64,000 bases of DNA from Gemmatimonadaceae bacterium (GCA_020846935.1 JADLCY010000013.1:1-64000); one strand, 5' to 3'; shown: positions 43,476 through 54,127, numbered from the stretch's first letter. Numbers and translations are program-made. Notes: generated by a model not told the origin, from the sequence alone.

Positions 43476-44021
43476 ATGTCCCTGCCCGGCGGGCGCCCCG
43501 CCACCGCTCCAACAGACAGTCCGGCTCGCGCCCTCTCCGAACGCATCGAGGCCCTCGTCGTTCGGTGGGGTGGTGTCATTCAGCGCGCCGCTCGCCAGTA
43601 CGGCCTCTCGGCCCACGACCTGGACGAGGTGACGCAGGATGTGCGCGTGCGCCTGTGGAACCTGATCGAGCGCGACGGCATGGGCGCGGATGTCAACGCG
43701 ACCTACGCCTGGCGGGCCGCCTCGTCGGCGGCGATCGATCTCGTCAGGCGGGATCGACTCTCGAGATCCGCGGCGACCGTCGCGATCGACGAAACCGTGC
43801 TGCCGCACGCGCCTGACGACAGCGACCTGCTCGAGCGCCTCGACATCGCCATCGCTTCGCTGCCACGGTCGCGCCGGGTAGCCGTGCGCCTGCACCTGGA
43901 CGGCGCCTCGCTGGCCGAGGTGGCGGTAACACTCGGTTGGACCAGCGCCCAGGCGCGCAATCAGGTGTACCGCGGCCTCGCGGACCTCAAGCGCATCCTC
44001 ACCTCCGACGGGAGCCCGTGA
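43476..44021 (+). CDS. ECF-type RNA polymerase sigma factor
   Basis: A 181-aa sigma-70 family protein. Sigma-2 region: GVIQRAARQYGLSAHDLDEV and TQDVRVRLWNLIERDG; sigma-4 region: SLPRSRRVAVRLHLDGASLA, EVAVTLGWTSAQARNQVYRG and LADLKRILTS. The ATG at 43476 follows CTTTGTGGGC; the 70 residues upstream in the open frame are not homologous. It overlaps the next gene by 1 nt, and that gene probably encodes its membrane partner. Confidence 0.92.
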   Translation: MSLPGGRPATAPTDSPARALSERIEALVVRWGGVIQRAARQYGLSAHDLDEVTQDVRVRLWNLIERDGMGADVNATYAWRAASSAAIDLVRRDRLSRSAATVAIDETVLPHAPDDSDLLERLDIAIASLPRSRRVAVRLHLDGASLAEVAVTLGWTSAQARNQVYRGLADLKRILTSDGSP

Positions 44022-44635
44022 TGAAGTGGGATGATGTCACCTTGGCAGATCTGTACACCCGGCGGCGTGCGCAGCGCCGCGCCAGCGCCGGCGCGGCGAC
44101 GGTCCCCGTCGACACGGTTCATGCGCTGGCCACCGGCAGTTATGTCGGTTCGGACCGCGAAGCGCTGGTGGACGCGGTCCTCGCCGACGAAGGAATGCGC
44201 GCGGAGTTTCTGTTCTTTCGCGACACGTCGCGTGGGCGACCCGCGCGGGGGCACTCCGTGTTTCGGCTCGGGGTGCCCCTCGCGCTCGCCGCGTCGGTCG
44301 TGGTGGCGATCGCCCTGAGCACCCGCACGGGCGGCGAGGACGCCGGACCACTCCGGGGCGGAGACACCGCCATCGTGGCCCTCACACCTGGCGTCAGCGC
44401 ACCGGCCGGACCGATCACGTTTGCGTGGCGTCCCGTTGCGGGTGCCGTTGGTTACGAGCTCGAAGTCACGCGCGACGACGGGACGTCCGTCGTCAGTGAG
44501 CGCGTGGCCGATACGACCGTCACCGCGATGATTCCGGCGAGCGCGGGCTCGTTGCAGTGGTGGATTACCGTGCGATACGACGACGGTCGACGGCAGCGGA
44601 GCGAAGTCCATCGGCTGACGCCGCGGACGCCCTGA
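44021..44635 (+). CDS. single-pass membrane protein with fibronectin-like domain, likely anti-sigma partner
   Basis: A 204-aa protein. The cytoplasmic part (about 1-85) contains LADLYTRRRAQRR and EALVDAVLADEGMRAEFLFF, a helical region as in anti-sigma proteins, but no zinc finger. A TM helix (FRLGVPLALAASVVVAIALS, about 87-106) follows. The external part has a fibronectin type III-like pattern (ITFAWRPVAGAVGYELEVTR, then SLQWWITVRYDDGRR). Anti-sigma function is inferred from the start that overlaps the sigma stop. The C-terminal codons overlap the convergent CHAT gene by 71 bp. Confidence 0.75.
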   Translation: MKWDDVTLADLYTRRRAQRRASAGAATVPVDTVHALATGSYVGSDREALVDAVLADEGMRAEFLFFRDTSRGRPARGHSVFRLGVPLALAASVVVAIALSTRTGGEDAGPLRGGDTAIVALTPGVSAPAGPITFAWRPVAGAVGYELEVTRDDGTSVVSERVADTTVTAMIPASAGSLQWWITVRYDDGRRQRSEVHRLTPRTP

Positions 44636-47393
44636 CGAGCGGTCGCAGGGTCCCGTCGCCAACGAGACTCACGGACGCCCACACCGTCGGCGAATCCCCG
44701 CGCCGCATCGACGACCGCTTGGCCCGCGCCAGGGCCTCGCTCGTGGTCATGCCGGCGGCGAGTCCTCGGTACAGATCCTCCATGAGGGCGATCAACGAGC
44801 GGTCGCGGATGTCCCAGTGCGTCACGACGACGGCGCCGACGCCGGCCTCCAGCAACGGCGCCACGAGTCCCTGAACGCCTTCACCGGTGGCCACGAGTCC
44901 GCCGACGGTTCGACAGCCGCTGAGCACGACGAGTCCCACGCCGAGGGACATCGAGGCCAGATCGTCGGCGCCGATCCGCCCGTCGTCGTCCGACGTGGCG
45001 CCCAGAAACACCGCGTTGTCGATCAGCCCCCAGTCCTGCACTCGCGCATGGGTCGCGAGATGCAGCACCCCGACGCCGTCGAAGCGGTCCTCGCGAAAGG
45101 CGGGCGCCCGTGCGTCGAGGCGAAGTCGTGCTTCACCGCGGCCGCCGCCGGCGCGGACGACGGCGCGCGCCTCGTCGGCCGATCCCGGAAGGCGAGCAAG
45201 GTGATAGCGCGAATCGAAGATCGGGTCGCCATAGGCCACGATACGCCCTCCGGCCACCGGGCGCGACGGCGCGACGGCCAGTCGTGCGGACGGCGAGCGG
45301 CTGATCGCCACGTGATCGAGGAGCCTCGACCCATCGGCCAGCATGAGGGCGTCAAACGGCAGGTGGTGGAGCGGCCCGTCGGGCACGAGCCGGAGTTCGC
45401 GCACGCCGGCGGGCAAGGCGCGCATCACGGAATCGAGCAGGCGCTTGCCGAGTGACCGCGCGAGTGCGGTGGCGGGACTGCCGCCTTCGAGCAATGCGAC
45501 GAAGCGCTCGACATCGGAGGTCATCGAGTCGATGGGCGGCAGCACGACGGCACGCAGCTGCGTCGCCGAGATCACGAAGGCGGTCGTTGGCTCGCCACCA
45601 CGCCCGGTCACGTATGACACGACCACGGTCCGCGGTTCCAGCGCGGCCTGCACGTCGCGTGCATCGATCATCCGGTCGTCCAGGGGTCCGCGATCCGGTT
45701 TCGTGCGGGCCATGGCGTCGCGTCGCGCGCGCTGCGTCCACAGCCAGCGCGCGCGCTCCGATTCGGCGATTCTGAAGGCGGCCTCGAGCCGGCCAACACG
45801 AACGAACTCGGCGACCGTGGTCGCGATGCCGAGGTCCGTGTCGGTGTCGTAGCGCTGGCCGGTGAGGAGTCGAAGGACGTCGCCCCGGGAGGCGGCGCGG
45901 CCCCGCATGCGGTCCAGTGATGCGCTGCCGCGCGTAAACACCGATTCCGCGGCCTCGAAACGTCCAGAGCGGGCAAAGGCCTCGGCGATGCGGAGGTCAG
46001 CATCGAGGTTCAGGTGGGACGCCTGCGGCCCGACGCCGCGCTTGAACTGCAGGAAGCGCTCGATGGCGGCATCGTAGCGCCCGCGACGTGACTCGATCAG
46101 CCCGCGCCAGTAATGCTGGGAACTCACGACGATCCCCTGCACGCCGGTCGACGTGGCCAGCGCCACCGACGAATCGACCAGGCGCTCTGCTCGCGACAGG
46201 TTGCCGAGTTCGATGTGGCCCGCCGCCTGCCGCAGAAGGTTAGGGCTCAGCGCGTTGGTCCCACCCATCTGCGCGATCTGGCGCGCCACGGCTTCGTAGG
46301 TTGCCAGCGCGGCCGGCACGTCGCCCGCGAGCATGAGGGCATCCGCGAGGATGCCTCGCGAAGCCAGTTCTCCCTGGCGATCACCCAGGCGGCCGAACGC
46401 CGCCTGAGCGTCGAGCGCGGCACGACGGGCAGCGACCGCGTCCCCCACACGGAGCGCCACCTGCGCGAGGTTGAGACCCGCCCAGGCCACCACGAGCGGC
46501 GCCTGGGCCTGCCGGCCGTTGGCGATGGCCTGCTCCGCCAGGCGGCGGCCCGATCCGAACTCCTGGGCGTATTGAATGAGCGTGTAGGCCATCCATTGCT
46601 GCGCGGAACCCAGGCCCTCGAGGTCCTTCGAGGCACGCAGCAGGGCGATGGCCTCGCCGATCGGGCCACTGCTGCGCGTGATGGATCCCTGCGCCTCGTC
46701 CAGCGTGCCGCGGACCAGCAGGCAGCGCGCGAGCACGAGCGTGTCGCCGAGGGATCGCGCGAGCGCGGTTCCCTCGGTGACGAGTGTGTCAGCCGTCCGC
46801 AGGGCTTCCCCGCGCAGGAACGAGGCTTCGGTGCACTTGAAGAGCGCGGCCTGTGAGGAGCCGGCCGACACGCGTGCGACGGCGTCGCGCATCAGACGAC
46901 GCACCGAATCGCGATGGCCGGAACGGGCGGCGAACGTGGCCATGATCGCCAGCACTTCGCCTTCGGTCACGGAATCGCCGATCTGGATCGCGCCCCGTCG
47001 CGTGGCCTCGAGCGCCGCCCCCGCCTCGACAGGCCGCCAGCGCGTAACGAGAGATGCGGCCCGCGCAAGCGACGCCTGCACGCCGATGGCGTCGAGCGTC
47101 GCACCACGCGGGAGCAGCGAGGCCAGGAGCGCGTCGGACTCCGGGTAGCGATACGTGCGCCGTGCGAGCGTGGCAACGCCCAACGTCGCGAGTCTTGCGA
47201 CGACGGGGTCGGCCGACCGCATCTCGCGCCGCCAGGCGCGTTCACGAATCGCGCTCGAGTCATGACGCACCGCGTCGACGGCCGCCTGTACCCGAGCTCG
47301 CGCCAACACGGTGAGCGGCTGCGCCGCGAGCCGCCGTGACCCGGCGGCGAGGCCCACGACCACCAGGAGCCACACCATAACTCGCATGCGCAC
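44565..47393 (-). CDS. TPR-CHAT domain protein (caspase-like), exported
   Basis: A 942-aa protein from a GTG start (an ATG at 47387 is an alternative). A signal peptide (residues about 6-24) precedes many helical TPR-like repeats spanning about 30-530. The C-terminal CHAT domain keeps the caspase-type dyad: H782 in LHLATHARV and C827 in VLSGCRTVGG. The segment TGEGVQGLVAPLLEAGVGAV follows. CHAT proteins are caspase-family proteases, often in signalling; the signal peptide suggests a periplasmic or secreted form. It is convergent with the sigma/membrane pair, overlapping by 71 bp. No substrate is evident. Confidence 0.9.
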   Translation of the reverse strand: MRMRVMVWLLVVVGLAAGSRRLAAQPLTVLARARVQAAVDAVRHDSSAIRERAWRREMRSADPVVARLATLGVATLARRTYRYPESDALLASLLPRGATLDAIGVQASLARAASLVTRWRPVEAGAALEATRRGAIQIGDSVTEGEVLAIMATFAARSGHRDSVRRLMRDAVARVSAGSSQAALFKCTEASFLRGEALRTADTLVTEGTALARSLGDTLVLARCLLVRGTLDEAQGSITRSSGPIGEAIALLRASKDLEGLGSAQQWMAYTLIQYAQEFGSGRRLAEQAIANGRQAQAPLVVAWAGLNLAQVALRVGDAVAARRAALDAQAAFGRLGDRQGELASRGILADALMLAGDVPAALATYEAVARQIAQMGGTNALSPNLLRQAAGHIELGNLSRAERLVDSSVALATSTGVQGIVVSSQHYWRGLIESRRGRYDAAIERFLQFKRGVGPQASHLNLDADLRIAEAFARSGRFEAAESVFTRGSASLDRMRGRAASRGDVLRLLTGQRYDTDTDLGIATTVAEFVRVGRLEAAFRIAESERARWLWTQRARRDAMARTKPDRGPLDDRMIDARDVQAALEPRTVVVSYVTGRGGEPTTAFVISATQLRAVVLPPIDSMTSDVERFVALLEGGSPATALARSLGKRLLDSVMRALPAGVRELRLVPDGPLHHLPFDALMLADGSRLLDHVAISRSPSARLAVAPSRPVAGGRIVAYGDPIFDSRYHLARLPGSADEARAVVRAGGGRGEARLRLDARAPAFREDRFDGVGVLHLATHARVQDWGLIDNAVFLGATSDDDGRIGADDLASMSLGVGLVVLSGCRTVGGLVATGEGVQGLVAPLLEAGVGAVVVTHWDIRDRSLIALMEDLYRGLAAGMTTSEALARAKRSSMRRGDSPTVWASVSLVGDGTLRPLVRASAASADGLRSAAVDRRRIAR

Positions 47394-47483
47394 AATGGAG
47401 CACGCGCGCCGAATCGGGTCAACCGTTCAATGGCGTGCCGTTGCCGCGGCGGACCATCGAAGGGGCGGCGTGCCCCAATGCGA

Positions 47484-47517
47484 GAGCGGGGCCCGGGCAC
47501 ATGCCCGGACCCCGCTC
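47484..47517 (-). terminator. strong hairpin after groEL
   Basis: GAGCGGGG (47484-47491) pairs with CCCCGCTC (47510-47517), extended by an inner CCGGGC/GCCCGG stem. It starts 32 nt past the groEL stop. There is no T-run, so it may act as a transcript end stabiliser or factor-assisted terminator. Confidence 0.6.
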
Positions 47518-47548
47518 AGCCTTCGAAAACCGGTAACGAGCGCCGGGT

Positions 47549-49186
<1,638 letters not shown>

Positions 49187-49200
49187 TTATCCCTGATTGG

Positions 49201-49509
49201 TCAGTTGATCACCGCGAGCACGTCGCTCTCGCGGAGGATGAGGTACTGTTCGCCTTCGACCGCGACTTCGGTGCCGGAGTACTTCCCGTACAGCACCTTG
49301 TCCCCGACCTTGCAATCGAGCGGCACACGCTTGCCGTCTTCGAAGCGGCCCGGCCCGACGGCCACGATCTCACCCTGCTGCGGCTTCTCCTTGGCGGTGT
49401 CCGGGATGTACAAGCCACCCCGCATCGTCTCGGTCTCCTCCAGTGCCCTCACCACCACGCGGTCAGCGAGCGGCGCAATCTTCGTCGCTGCGGCGTTCTT
49501 CGTCGCCAT
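49201..49509 (-). CDS. groES: co-chaperonin GroES
   Basis: A 102-aa heptamer-forming lid for GroEL. It shows [20 protein letters not shown], the mobile loop [15 protein letters not shown], and [20 protein letters not shown]. The ATG at 49509 is the family start; the longer frame covers the promoter/leader. It is the first gene of the operon controlled by CIRCE. Confidence 0.97.
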   Translation of the reverse strand: MATKNAAATKIAPLADRVVVRALEETETMRGGLYIPDTAKEKPQQGEIVAVGPGRFEDGKRVPLDCKVGDKVLYGKYSGTEVAVEGEQYLILRESDVLAVIN

Positions 49510-49559
49510 AGACGTCGTTCCTCCTGCCTGTGCGAAAGGTTGTGCTGAATGGTCCTCCA

Positions 49560-49586
49560 TTGGCACTCAATCACCATGAGTGCTAA
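49560..49586 (-). promoter_or_regulatory. CIRCE operator (HrcA binding site)
   Basis: TTGGCACTC (49560-49568), nine bases, GAGTGCTAA (49578-49586). This matches CIRCE TTAGCACTC-N9-GAGTGCTAA with one mismatch. It lies right after the predicted start site at about 49588, so HrcA would block transcription of groESL until heat shock. hrcA is not in this window. Confidence 0.95.
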
Positions 49587-49594
49587 CAAACCCA

Positions 49595-49623
49595 AAGCTA
49601 GCCGACGATCGCCACGGAGTCAA
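49595..49623 (-). promoter_or_regulatory. groESL promoter
   Basis: Minus strand: TTGACT (49618-49623), 17-bp spacer, TAGCTT (49595-49600). The start site is at about 49588, immediately upstream of CIRCE, giving a leader of about 80 nt. Confidence 0.8.
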
Positions 49624-49723
49624 TCGAACCATGACACGCGCTAACCCATTCGCACACCAGCGGTTAGCCGGTTGGACCTGCGCCGTCATCCCGACCTCTG
49701 CGATCAACCCGGCCGGTGGGGAT

Positions 49724-50506
49724 TCAGCCCCCTGACCCCGACAGCAGCTCGAACGCGAGCGACAGTCCCTGAAGCGTCAGGAACGGCTCGACCCGATCCA
49801 CCGTGCGACAGATCGGGGCGATCATCGGCGCGAGCCCGCCCGTCGCGACCACCAGCGGCTCCCGGCCCGTTGGCCACTCGGCCCTGATCCGGTCGACGAT
49901 CCCATCCAGCGCGGCGGCGGCGCCGAACACCACCCCCGAGCGGATGCAGTCTTCGGTGCGGCGCCCGATGACCCGCTCGGGGGACAGGAGTTCCGTGGCC
50001 GGCAGCTTCGACGTGCGGCGAAACAGCGTTTCCGCCGACGTCCGGATCCCCGGCGCGATCACGCCGCCAAGAAACACCCCATCGCGCGTGATGCAGTCGT
50101 ACGTGGTGGCCGTGCCGAGATCGACCACGATCGTGTCGGCCGCAAACAAACGCGACGCAGCAAGCGTGTTGATCAGGCGATCGGCGCCGACGGTCATGGG
50201 CTCGAGCACGTCGAGCGTGATCGGGAGCGGCGACCGTGCATCCACCATGAGTGGCTTCCGCCCGAACAGGTCCGTGCATCCGGCGATCAGTGACTCGTTC
50301 ATGCCAGGCACCACGGACCCGATCGCCACGCCGTGCACATCCGGCACCGCAACCCCTCGGGCCGCCAGCAGACCTCGCAGGACGAGGCCAACTTCGTCCG
50401 GCGTCCGCGCGGTATCCGTCACGATGCGCCAGTGTGCGCGCAGGTTCGACGCGTCGAACAGTCCCAGGGTGCTCTCGGTATTCCCCACGTCAAACACGAG
50501 CAGCAT
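49724..50506 (-). CDS. coaX: type III pantothenate kinase
   Basis: A 260-aa enzyme for the first step of CoA synthesis. It begins MLLVFDVGNTESTLGLFD, has GADRLINTLAASRLF and IVVDLGTATTYDCITRDG, and ends with the GGVIAPGI segment. The ATG at 50506 overlaps no gene but lies 4 nt after the birA stop; the RBS GGAGGAG is inside birA's last codons. The longer frame is shadow. CoaX is insensitive to CoA feedback in other organisms. Confidence 0.95.
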   Translation of the reverse strand: MLLVFDVGNTESTLGLFDASNLRAHWRIVTDTARTPDEVGLVLRGLLAARGVAVPDVHGVAIGSVVPGMNESLIAGCTDLFGRKPLMVDARSPLPITLDVLEPMTVGADRLINTLAASRLFAADTIVVDLGTATTYDCITRDGVFLGGVIAPGIRTSAETLFRRTSKLPATELLSPERVIGRRTEDCIRSGVVFGAAAALDGIVDRIRAEWPTGREPLVVATGGLAPMIAPICRTVDRVEPFLTLQGLSLAFELLSGSGG

Positions 50507-50510
50507 GTAC

Positions 50511-51251
50511 TCACTCCTCCATGAAAACGAGGGATCCGGTCGCGCACGACACGAGGCCATCGACCGTCTCCACGAGCAACGCGCCGCCCGCCGACACACC
50601 GTGCGCGATTCCGCGCGCCGGCTCGACGATGCGGCGACCCCGCGCGCGGTCCCGGCGCGCGAACGCCGCCACCTCATCCGGAGCCAGGCCGCCCGTGCGC
50701 GCGACGGCCTCGCGCACCGCAGTCACCAGGGCGGGGAGAATCTCCAGACGCGACACCCCGGGCGCGAGCCCCGCGCTACCCGCGAGCGTCGGACGCACCA
50801 CGTTGATGCCCAGTCCGATGGCCACCCACTCCGGTCGCTGGTTTCGCCACCGCGCCTCGACCAGAATGCCTCCGAGCTTGCCGTCGCCCACGAACACGTC
50901 GTTCGGCCATTTGAGTCGCACGGGACCGTCCGTCCACTGCTCGAGCGCAGGGGCCACGGCAAGCCCGAGGCGGAGCGACAGCACGGCGATGGCGGCGTCG
51001 TCGATCGGGCGCTCGATCAGCGTCATCGTGAGACTCCCGCCAGCGGCCGACTGCCAGCTCTTCCCTCCCCGCCCCCGTCCCTCGGTCTGGCGATCGGTCA
51101 GCACCAGCGTCCCGGGCGGGGCGCCGGCTTCGCCCTCCGCATGTGCGATGTCCATGGTGCTGGGGACGGCCTCGAGCAGGACGACGCGCGGGACGCCACA
51201 TCGCCGCGCCAGTCCGTCCGCCGTTTCGCCGTCGTAGCGTCCCGCGGTCAC
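50511..51251 (-). CDS. birA: biotin-[acetyl-CoA-carboxylase] ligase
   Basis: A 246-aa monofunctional biotin protein ligase that attaches biotin to BCCP. The biotin/ATP motif is GRGRGGKSWQSAAGGS, followed by RLKWPNDVFVGDGKLGGILV and GLGINVVRPTLAG. There is no N-terminal DNA-binding domain, so it is a class I enzyme without repressor function. It is followed by coaX, a common pairing of cofactor genes. Confidence 0.93.
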   Translation of the reverse strand: MTAGRYDGETADGLARRCGVPRVVLLEAVPSTMDIAHAEGEAGAPPGTLVLTDRQTEGRGRGGKSWQSAAGGSLTMTLIERPIDDAAIAVLSLRLGLAVAPALEQWTDGPVRLKWPNDVFVGDGKLGGILVEARWRNQRPEWVAIGLGINVVRPTLAGSAGLAPGVSRLEILPALVTAVREAVARTGGLAPDEVAAFARRDRARGRRIVEPARGIAHGVSAGGALLVETVDGLVSCATGSLVFMEE

Positions 51252-51255
51252 GCGC

Positions 51256-52059
51256 CTAACGCCTCGCGTACCACAGCGCGAGGATGCCGAGCCCGGCGAT
51301 CACGCGGTAGAGGGCGAAGATGCCGTAGCTGCGCCGACTCACGTACCGCAACAGGATCGCGATGGCGGCCCCGGAACTCAACGCCGCCGCGACGATCCCC
51401 GCGACCAATGGCGCCGAGAGCCCGCCGGTTCGCAGGGCGTCTGGCACCTTGACCACGACCGCTGCGGCCGTGATCGGAAAGCTGAGCAGGAACGAGAAGC
51501 GGGCCGCCGATGCGCGATCGAACCCGAGCGCGCGTCCCGCGGTTATCGTGGCCCCGCTCCGCGATACTCCCGGGATCAGCGCAAAGGCCTGGGCCACGCC
51601 GATCATCGCGGCGTCCAGCCAGCGCATCTGCCCGAGCGAGCGATCACGGGGACCGGCGCGGTCGGCCTGCCACAGCAGGATGCCCATCACGATCAGCGTC
51701 GTGGCGATGAGTCGAGGCGCACGAAGCGTGCTCTCGGCGGCATCCGCCAGCACCACGCCGGTGATCGCGGCCGGAATTGTCCCGAGCGCGATGAAGATCA
51801 CGCGCCGTGCCTCTTCGCCTTCCACACGACGCGTGCGGAGCACGCCCCACCCGGAACGCGCCAACGCGATCCAGTCGTGGCGAAAGAACCAGAGGAGCGC
51901 GAGCAGCGTGCCAAGGTGGAGCGCGACGTCGAAGGCGAGACCAGGATCCTCCCAGCCGAGCACCCACGGGGCCAGCGCCAGGTGGGCGCTGGAACTGATC
52001 GGCAGAAACTCTGCGAGGCCCTGAACCAGGCCGAGGACGATGGCTTCGAAGACCGTCAT
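51256..52059 (-). CDS. uppP: undecaprenyl-diphosphatase UppP (BacA)
   Basis: A 267-aa inner-membrane enzyme that dephosphorylates undecaprenyl diphosphate for cell-wall carrier recycling. It has the family motifs QGLAEFLPISSSAHLALAP and LIPGVSRSGATITAGRALGF. About eight TM helices are visible. The ATG at 52059 overlaps the bshA stop by 4 nt; the longer frame is shadow. BacA-type enzymes confer bacitracin tolerance when overproduced. Confidence 0.95.
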   Translation of the reverse strand: MTVFEAIVLGLVQGLAEFLPISSSAHLALAPWVLGWEDPGLAFDVALHLGTLLALLWFFRHDWIALARSGWGVLRTRRVEGEEARRVIFIALGTIPAAITGVVLADAAESTLRAPRLIATTLIVMGILLWQADRAGPRDRSLGQMRWLDAAMIGVAQAFALIPGVSRSGATITAGRALGFDRASAARFSFLLSFPITAAAVVVKVPDALRTGGLSAPLVAGIVAAALSSGAAIAILLRYVSRRSYGIFALYRVIAGLGILALWYARR

Positions 52060-53213
52060 GCCCCACCGGTGATGGAGCGACGCGGCTCGCGCGCCAGGGC
52101 GCGCGCGTAGAGATCCTCGTATTGCGTGACGATCGCGTCCCGGGAAAAGCGCTCGCGGGCATCCCGTGCGGCGAGGGCCGACGCGGCGCCCCACGTGGCG
52201 TCGTCCTGGAGAAAGGCGAGTCCGCCGGCCGCCATGTCCTCGATGTCGCCAACATCGCGCAACGCACCCGTCTCGCCGTCGCGCACGACCTCGGGCAGGC
52301 CGCCGGTGCGACACCCGACCACGGGAACGCCGGTGGCGAGCGCCTCCAGCGCACTCAGTCCAAAGGACTCCTTCTCCGACGGCAGCAGGAAGAGATCGGC
52401 GCTGGCGAGCAGCGGGGCGACGGAATCGATCTTCCCGAGGAACTGCACGTGCTCCGCGACGCCCTGGATGCGCGCTTCGTCCTCGGCCTCGGTGCGCTCC
52501 GGACCGTCACCGACCATGACGAGCACGGAGGGCACCGTGCGATTGATCGCCGAAAAGACACGCACGACGTCCCGCACGCGCTTCACCGGCCGGAAGTTGG
52601 AGATGTGCATCAGGATCCGTCGCCCGGCGAGACGATCGCGAAGGAGCGGCGTGTAGCGCGCTCGATCGTAGATGCGTGGATCCACGAAGTTGTGGATCAC
52701 CTCCACCTCGCACCCGGCGCACCCGAAGGCGTGGAACGTTTCGTCGCGGAGATAGCGGGACACCGCGGTGATGCGATCCGACTTCTCGATCGAGAACTTG
52801 GTGATCGCGTGGAACGAGCGGTCCTGCCCGACGATCGTGATGTCCGTGCCGTGGAGCGTGGTGATCACCGTAACGTCGTGGCCGTTCTCGCGCAGCATCT
52901 CGCGCGCAATCCAGGCACTGGTGGCGTGCGGGATCGCGTAGTGCACGTGCAGCAGGTCGAGTTCGTGGGACCGCACCACCTCGTGCATGCGTACGGCGAG
53001 CGCGAGGTCATAGGGCGGGTACTCAAACAGCGGATAGCGGCCCACGTCCACCTCGTGGAAGTACACGCCGGGCAGGAACGACGGCAGCCGGAACGGCTGC
53101 TGATAGGTGATGAAATGGACCTCGTGGCCGCGCTGGGCGAGCGCGATGCCGAGCTCCGTGGCCATGGCGCCGGAGCCTCCGTACGTCGGGTAGCAGGTGA
53201 TGCCGATTCTCAC
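52056..53213 (-). CDS. bshA: N-acetyl-alpha-D-glucosaminyl L-malate synthase BshA
   Basis: A 385-aa GT4 glycosyltransferase that makes GlcNAc-malate, the first step to bacillithiol. It begins RIGITCYPTYGGSGAMATEL, a BshA-specific start, with HVHYAIPHATSAWIA, TLHGTDITIVGQD and HISNFRPVKRVRDVV. The sugar-nucleotide Glu region is LLPSEKESFGLSALEALATG. The GTG at 53213 has GGAG 5 nt upstream and overlaps the miaA stop. bshB and bshC are not seen here, so a full bacillithiol route is not established. Confidence 0.9.
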   Translation of the reverse strand: MRIGITCYPTYGGSGAMATELGIALAQRGHEVHFITYQQPFRLPSFLPGVYFHEVDVGRYPLFEYPPYDLALAVRMHEVVRSHELDLLHVHYAIPHATSAWIAREMLRENGHDVTVITTLHGTDITIVGQDRSFHAITKFSIEKSDRITAVSRYLRDETFHAFGCAGCEVEVIHNFVDPRIYDRARYTPLLRDRLAGRRILMHISNFRPVKRVRDVVRVFSAINRTVPSVLVMVGDGPERTEAEDEARIQGVAEHVQFLGKIDSVAPLLASADLFLLPSEKESFGLSALEALATGVPVVGCRTGGLPEVVRDGETGALRDVGDIEDMAAGGLAFLQDDATWGAASALAARDARERFSRDAIVTQYEDLYARALAREPRRSITGGA

Positions 53214-54127
53214 GTGGACTCCTGCGCACGCCACCATCGGCGCACGTGTTCGGACGCATCGTCGTGTTCGAGGTCGACCGCCGTCACCGCGTCCGGCGGC
53301 AGCTGGTGCCGGAACCAGGTGCGCTGCCGCTTCGCGTACTGCCGCGTACGAACGACGATCTCGTGGCGCGCCGCGGCAAGGGTCGTCTCGCCCCGGACGA
53401 CCTGACGAACCGCATCATAGCCGGTTGCGTTCCACGCGGGGGCCCCTTCGGGCACCGACGAGACGAGATGCCGAACCTCCTCGATCCACCCGGCGTCGAA
53501 CATCGCCGCGGTGCGCGCAACCAACCGTGCGCCGAGCGCCACACCACGCTCCACTACCAGGTAGGCGGGCGCAAAGCGGGCCTGACCAGGCGACTCACGG
53601 TGCCACGCGGAAATGGGGCGGCCGGTCAGGCGCGCGATCTCGATCGCGCGCAACAGCTGCGTGCGGCCGAGGTGTGCGCGCTCCGGATCCAGGGCGGCCA
53701 CTTCACGGCGGAGGTCTTCGGTGGATCGGAGGGCGAGTTCGCCTTCGAGCTGGGCGCGCGCCGCGGGCTCGAGCGCCGGCTCCCGGAACAGGGGCTCGAA
53801 GAGCGCCCGCAGGTAGAGTCCCGTGCCCCCAACCACGAGCGGCGTGCGGCCCGCGCGCCGGGCCGCGTCGATGGCTTCCGTGGCCGCGGCGACCCATCGC
53901 GCCGCGCTGATCCGCTCGTCGGCATCGGCCATGTCGATGCACGCATGCGGCACGGCCGCGCGCTCGGCGGCGCTCGGCTTGGCGGTACCAATGTCGAAGC
54001 CACGGTAGACCTGGCGCGAATCGGCGCTCACGACCGTGACGGGCCCTTGCGCTGCCAGGGTCATCGCGACGGCGGACTTTCCCGCGCCGGTCGGGCCGGT
54101 GATCACCGCCAGCCTAACGACGGCCAA
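53210..54127 (-). CDS. miaA: tRNA dimethylallyltransferase MiaA
   Basis: A 305-aa enzyme adding an isoprenyl group to A37 of tRNAs reading U-first codons. The P-loop is VITGPTGAGKSAVAMTLA, followed by DSRQVYRGFDIGTAKPSAAE and VVGGTGLYLRALFEP. The C-terminal RHEIVVRTRQYAKRQRTWFR is the family signature. The start is TTG at 54127 with GGAG 7 nt upstream, overlapping the mutL end by 14 nt; a GTG at 54106 is possible. The longer frame upstream is shadow of mutL. Confidence 0.93.
   Translation of the reverse strand: MAVVRLAVITGPTGAGKSAVAMTLAAQGPVTVVSADSRQVYRGFDIGTAKPSAAERAAVPHACIDMADADERISAARWVAAATEAIDAARRAGRTPLVVGGTGLYLRALFEPLFREPALEPAARAQLEGELALRSTEDLRREVAALDPERAHLGRTQLLRAIEIARLTGRPISAWHRESPGQARFAPAYLVVERGVALGARLVARTAAMFDAGWIEEVRHLVSSVPEGAPAWNATGYDAVRQVVRGETTLAAARHEIVVRTRQYAKRQRTWFRHQLPPDAVTAVDLEHDDASEHVRRWWRAQEST

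Noticed and set aside
43463-43478. leaderless start for the sigma factor using TAACTT as -10
   Set aside because: No acceptable -35 hexamer lies 16-18 bp upstream, so the case is too weak compared with lpxH.
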